Source: Lyngbya aestuarii BL J (lineage in GTDB: Bacteria; Cyanobacteriota; Cyanobacteriia; Cyanobacteriales; Microcoleaceae). From it: DNA of 38,621 nt. Positions 35,565-38,621 of the stretch are shown in pieces. Every line of letters begins with the position of its first letter. The stretch's first letter is position 1. The notes below the pieces were generated by a model that was not told the DNA's origin, did no database searches, and worked only from the letters and a program-made list of their open reading frames with translations. The position numbers and the translations under genes are program-made. The stretch lies in the NCBI RefSeq assembly GCF_000478195.2, contig NZ_AUZM01000055.1, positions 1 to 38,621 of the forward strand, in the 5' to 3' direction.

Positions 35565-36257
35565 TCAGGAATTGATTAAAGAAACCAAGGTTTTTAAGTC
35601 AGGAACTTCTAAGTCGGGTTCGGCTGCGGTGGGTTGAGTCGCACCTACTTCTTTGCCTTGTTGTCGGTTCACCCAAACTGTGGTTAAACCTAACTGTTTT
35701 GCGGGGGCAATATCGTGATATAAACTCTCAGCAACGTGTAATAGTTTATCTGGGGATAGTCCAATTTTTTCTAGGGTAAATTCAAAGTTTCTCAGGGTAG
35801 GTTTATAGGATTTGACTTGTTGAGCAGTAATAACGTCATCAAATTCTACCTGTAACTGTTGAGCCGTTTGAGCAAATAAATCATCATCAATATTAGAAAT
35901 AATTACCAAACGATACTTTTGCTTTAACGCTTGTAACGCTTCTACGGTATCAGAAAAAGTTTTCCAAGTTTCAATCGACTTCCATAAACTCTCTAATTCA
36001 GAAATTGTGGGTTCAAACTCCAACCGTTCCCCAATTTTTTGAACAACTTCTCGCAAAACATCTTTATAATTTTGATATTTTCCACTTTGAGCAATTGGCT
36101 CATATTCAGAAAAAAACTTTAACAATTGTTGTTCGTCGCAGTCAATTTGATGATCGGAAACAATTTTTTGTAAAACGGGAGTAATGCCATTTTCCCAATC
36201 AATTAAAGTTCCGTAACAGTCAAAACTCAAAGCCTCAAATTGATTAAATTTTAACAT
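35565..36257 (-). CDS. HAD-family hydrolase, haloacid dehalogenase type II-like
   Basis: A 230-aa HAD enzyme. The nucleophile region is SFDCYGTLIDWENG (motif I, DxYGT). VIISNIDD is motif II, and YKPTLRNFEFTLEKIG and HVAESLYHDIAPAKQLGLTTVWVNR carry the conserved Lys and Asp of motifs III and IV. The start is ATG 36257 because AGGAGG (minus strand, 36264-36269) is six nt upstream. 2-Haloacid dehalogenase activity is suggested only by family similarity; other phosphatases share this fold. It follows the SGNH gene on the minus strand by 27 nt. Confidence 0.85.
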   Translation of the reverse strand: MLKFNQFEALSFDCYGTLIDWENGITPVLQKIVSDHQIDCDEQQLLKFFSEYEPIAQSGKYQNYKDVLREVVQKIGERLEFEPTISELESLWKSIETWKTFSDTVEALQALKQKYRLVIISNIDDDLFAQTAQQLQVEFDDVITAQQVKSYKPTLRNFEFTLEKIGLSPDKLLHVAESLYHDIAPAKQLGLTTVWVNRQQGKEVGATQPTAAEPDLEVPDLKTLVSLINS

Positions 36258-36263
36258 TTCCAA

Positions 36264-36269
36264 CCTCCT
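36264..36269 (-). promoter_or_regulatory. Shine-Dalgarno of the HAD gene
   Basis: AGGAGG on the minus strand, six nt before the ATG at 36257; it rejects the TTG at 36263. Confidence 0.8.
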
Positions 36270-36284
36270 AAACTCTAATATTTT

Positions 36285-36872
36285 TTACTTAAACCATGAT
36301 TGCCAAGCTGACCAACTTTTAACTAAATTAGCTAATTTAGCATAGCCCTTTTCACGGGGATGTGCGCCATCATAGTTTTCAACTTCACTCATCCAAACCG
36401 CAGAAGATTTTAAGGGTGTAAAAACATCAAGATAGGGAATATTAACCTGCTCACAAATAAACTGTATTTTTTCAGATAAATTATTAATTCTCTGATTTTG
36501 TTCAATGTCTGCAATCGGTGGAGGCCCAATCATTAAAACCGGAAAATGAGATGAAGCTGTTGTTAAAATTTGACGGGTATTATTAAGAGAGTCAGATAAA
36601 CTCACCCGTGTTTTTCCCTGTTCAATAGTCGTATCATTCACCCCAAAAGAAAACACCACTTGGCTGTCATCTTCTGGGGATAAACGACAAGAAACTTCCC
36701 CCAACCAACGTTTCAGAATATCTGCACTGGTTTCTCGTCGGATACCTAAGTTATAGTGAGTAATTTCATCCGGGTATTGATGAGCCTCAACACAAACTCG
36801 ACCCGTCCATCCTAAACCCCTTGGATCACCCACACCATTAACAAAAGAATCACCGACAAAACAAATTCGCAT
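36285..36872 (-). CDS. SGNH/GDSL-type hydrolase
   Basis: A 195-aa single-domain hydrolase. Block I is CFVGDSFVNGVGD (catalytic Ser in GDS), followed by FSFGVNDTT (block III GxND) and DGAHPREKGY (block V DxxH). The ATG at 36872 is chosen over a TTG at 36887. It is probably an esterase or lipase-like enzyme acting on acyl or acetyl esters; the substrate is not predictable. No signal peptide, so it is cytoplasmic. It sits 18 nt after the TldE-like gene, probably in one transcript with HAD downstream. Confidence 0.85.
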   Translation of the reverse strand: MRICFVGDSFVNGVGDPRGLGWTGRVCVEAHQYPDEITHYNLGIRRETSADILKRWLGEVSCRLSPEDDSQVVFSFGVNDTTIEQGKTRVSLSDSLNNTRQILTTASSHFPVLMIGPPPIADIEQNQRINNLSEKIQFICEQVNIPYLDVFTPLKSSAVWMSEVENYDGAHPREKGYAKLANLVKSWSAWQSWFK

Positions 36873-36890
36873 CTTTAAAACATTCAAGAA

Positions 36891-38195
36891 TTAGAATAAA
36901 CTTCTTCCCGTGACAAACAAGCCTTCAACGATTAGAGACGGTGTACAAAAAGATCCATTCCAGTCTGCATCCTCTCCGACTTGAAGGACGTGTTTTAGCG
37001 CCGTATAAACATTTCCAGAAACCATCGTATTCTTAACTCTGCCGACAATTTCACCCCGTTCAATCCGATAGCCTAAATCCACATTAATCGAAAATTCCCC
37101 ACTAATTCCTGCCCCCCCACCTAACATTTGATCAATAATTAACCCCCGATCTAAATTTTGAATTAAATCTTGCAAAGTTCCCTTTCCTGGTTTAACTAAT
37201 AAATTAAATAAACCCGGCGTTGGGTAACTATTTAAACCCGCTTTAAAACCATTTCCAGTTGTACCACTTCCCAAAACCCGACCCGTCGTTAAATCCGTAT
37301 AAAAAAGTTGCAAAATTCCATCTTCAATAAAAACAATCGGGCGAGTTTGTACTCCCTCATCATCAAACGGACAACTAAACGGCCCTTCTTCCGGTGCCTG
37401 ATAAACCGTCAAAAGCGGGGACATCACAGGCGTCCTTAACCGATCACTCCAAGGAGAAGCCCCTTCTAAAACCTGTTTTCCATTCAACGCTGCCGCCACC
37501 GTTCCCCACAGCATATCGGCCGCTTTCCCTGTGAACAAAATCGGCACCCGGCCCACAGGCGGCGCAATATTTTCTTTTGCCCAATTCAAGCGTTTTAAAA
37601 TCCGTTCAGCGATCAACGCCGGATCAAGTACACCTCGCTGAGTTTGACCGTCTGAGATACTCAAGAAATCATCTCCGCGTACCCATTCAGTTTCGAGATA
37701 ACCACTCAGTGTCGTATCCCGATAGCCAGAGTCGAGGCCCAGAGAATTCACCAAACGAGTGGATTCAATTTCACAGTCCCACTCAGCGCTACAGAGAATA
37801 TCAGGATAGTCTTGTCGAACTAAAGCGATCGCCTCTCGCCCCCATTCAATAAGCTGTTCAACCCCAACCGTCTCACCTAAATTGGGATAATGTTTGTTAA
37901 TCGAAGTTGCAGTCAGTTCAATGGTTTCGGGTTCATTGAGACGACTCAGAGCGATCGCTCGTTCAACCAACTTTTCCGGTTCTACAGGGCCATGAGCCAC
38001 AGCCAAACCCGGACGCCCATCTCGCCAAAGTCGTAAGGCTGTCCCGCCAGTTTGAATACTTTCGAGTTGTTTGAGTCGGTTGGCTTCAAAAAAAATCGGT
38101 TGTGATTGAGATTGCGACTGAAAAACCGAAGCCGCCTCGGCACCGGCTAATGAAGCCAACTCCAGAAGCTGTTCGGCAGATTGGTCATGGGTCAT
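36891..38195 (-). CDS. pmbA: TldD/PmbA family protein, TldE/PmbA-like
   Basis: A 434-aa protein. The N-terminal part (LLELASLAGAEAASVF, then SIQTGGTALRLWRDGRPGLA) and the C-terminal part (GGGAGISGEFSINVDLGYRIERGEIVGRVKNTMVSGNVY) match TldE/PmbA. TldD/TldE are partners in a protease complex that processes modified peptides and antitoxins; the metal-binding HExxH belongs to TldD and is absent here, consistent with the E-type subunit. tldD is not in this window. It starts at ATG 38195. Confidence 0.9.
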   Translation of the reverse strand: MTHDQSAEQLLELASLAGAEAASVFQSQSQSQPIFFEANRLKQLESIQTGGTALRLWRDGRPGLAVAHGPVEPEKLVERAIALSRLNEPETIELTATSINKHYPNLGETVGVEQLIEWGREAIALVRQDYPDILCSAEWDCEIESTRLVNSLGLDSGYRDTTLSGYLETEWVRGDDFLSISDGQTQRGVLDPALIAERILKRLNWAKENIAPPVGRVPILFTGKAADMLWGTVAAALNGKQVLEGASPWSDRLRTPVMSPLLTVYQAPEEGPFSCPFDDEGVQTRPIVFIEDGILQLFYTDLTTGRVLGSGTTGNGFKAGLNSYPTPGLFNLLVKPGKGTLQDLIQNLDRGLIIDQMLGGGAGISGEFSINVDLGYRIERGEIVGRVKNTMVSGNVYTALKHVLQVGEDADWNGSFCTPSLIVEGLFVTGRSLF

Positions 38196-38334
38196 AAACG
38201 ATCGGTCATCGCACAGTGTTCATCGTTCCATCCTACCTTGTGGTGAGTCACTTCTATCAAAGGGTTTCCTGAGTGCCTTTGAGGTTCTGCGATTAAACCC
38301 CGAAGCACAGGAAGGAAATATGAGTGAGTGCTTT

Positions 38335-38399
38335 GCAATTTAGCTTCTTCCCCAAGAAGCCTCACGTCTGACCCGACAGAGCAGCGTGAGATGAATTGC
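38335..38399. other. Three-way-junction-like structure at IS end
   Basis: gcaatt (38335-38340) pairs with aattgc (38394-38399). Inside are hairpin 1 (gcttctt 38343-38349, loop cccc, aagaagc 38354-38360) and hairpin 2 (ctcacg 38361-38366 with cgtgag 38385-38390, continued by tctg/caga). It could be the recognised DNA end or part of a TnpB-associated RNA. Confidence 0.65.
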
Positions 38400-38401
38400 G
38401 G

Positions 38402-38621
38402 TCAGGGTTTATCGGAATTAGGTTTGTTCTGATTTTCGATATATTGTCGCCGAGTTGAAATAGTTATTCCACCACAACTAGCAACAAAGTAAGAGCCATT
38501 CCATAAAACATCTTTCCAATAGAAAGAATTTAAGTGGTCGGAAAATTCTTGTCTAAGCTTTCGAGACGTTACAGATTTGAGATTATTAACCAAATTACTT
38601 AAAGCAATGTCACCGATGGTA
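38402..38621 (-). CDS. tnpA: IS200/IS605 TnpA transposase, C-terminal part (cut by window edge)
   Basis: The minus-strand frame is open to 38621 and ends at 38402. The visible ~72 residues include IGDIALSNLVNNLKSVTSRKLRQ, then FYWKDVLWNGSYFVASCGG, and RRQYIENQ with the Tyr expected at the C-terminal helix of the Y1 HUH transposase. The catalytic HUH lies beyond the window. The gene is on the strand opposite to its RE-side hairpins. A tnpB gene is not visible. Confidence 0.85.
   Translation of the reverse strand, partial: TIGDIALSNLVNNLKSVTSRKLRQEFSDHLNSFYWKDVLWNGSYFVASCGGITISTRRQYIENQNKPNSDKP

Larger units (their letters stand above)
38290..38621. mobile_element. IS200/IS605 element, right-end part
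   Basis: This spans the C-terminal tnpA fragment and the hairpin-rich tail on its 3' side. A TnpB gene is not seen and the far boundary lies outside the window. The left boundary near 38290-38330 is approximate. Confidence 0.6.

Noticed and set aside
1-38621. tRNA genes, rRNA genes and CRISPR arrays
   Set aside because: I scanned by eye for T-loop-type sequences and for regularly spaced direct repeats and found none; a tRNAscan or CRISPR search could still find one.

Overview
The window looks like chromosomal DNA from a filamentous, Oscillatoria/Planktothrix-like cyanobacterium. The signs are frequent HIP1 octamers (GCGATCGC), C-rich 'ctccctat' intergenic repeats, a cytochrome c6-like protein, a Pao/Tic55-type Rieske oxygenase, the lpxC-fabZ-lpxA order, and several proteins of cyanobacterial type (DUF3370, DUF3122, CHAT and orthocaspase proteins). 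All functions below were read from the sequence and from memory of protein families; no database search was run.

Layout. 1-4500: the end of an unidentified gene, an M15-peptidase-like protein, a membrane J-domain protein, a P-loop ATPase and aroE. 4660-7030 (minus): lipid A / fatty acid genes lpxC, fabZ, lpxA. 7200-9030: a Pao-like Rieske oxygenase converging on a small secreted protein. 9110-12890 (minus): a DndD-like SMC-type ATPase, an 80-aa partner and an SF2 helicase, which may be a phosphorothioation-linked restriction remnant or a distinct module. 13030-17580 (minus): a Cys-cluster acidic protein, a phasin-like protein, the SRP RNA, a YCII protein, a DUF3370 exoprotein, an RbgA/YlqF GTPase and a universal stress protein. 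17750-19580 (plus): pgk with a strong RBS and terminator, then two small conserved-looking ORFs. 19880-23740 (plus): a TPR-CHAT protein followed by a Tat-exported orthocaspase. 23840-27590: small secreted, lipoprotein and DUF6940-like genes, a possible sRNA and a possible 57-aa membrane protein.

28250-29890 is a decay zone. A J-domain protein carries an in-frame TAA followed by its conserved-looking tail, and a dual-specificity phosphatase remnant carries an in-frame TGA. 30080-38200 returns to intact genes: a small membrane protein, tex, a proteobacterial-type phytoene desaturase crtI (unusual in cyanobacteria), DUF3122 plus a cytochrome c6-like protein, an excalibur-like protein, a HAD dehalogenase, an SGNH hydrolase and a TldE/PmbA-family protein. 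The right edge cuts an IS200/IS605 tnpA whose 3' side folds into a three-way-junction-like structure.

The most notable points are the CrtI; the CHAT protease whose catalytic domain contains about 114 codons read out of a C/G-rich intergenic-type repeat; the adjacent CHAT/orthocaspase pair; the dndD-small ORF-helicase cassette without other dnd genes; and the two adjacent broken genes. No tRNA, rRNA operon or CRISPR array was found.
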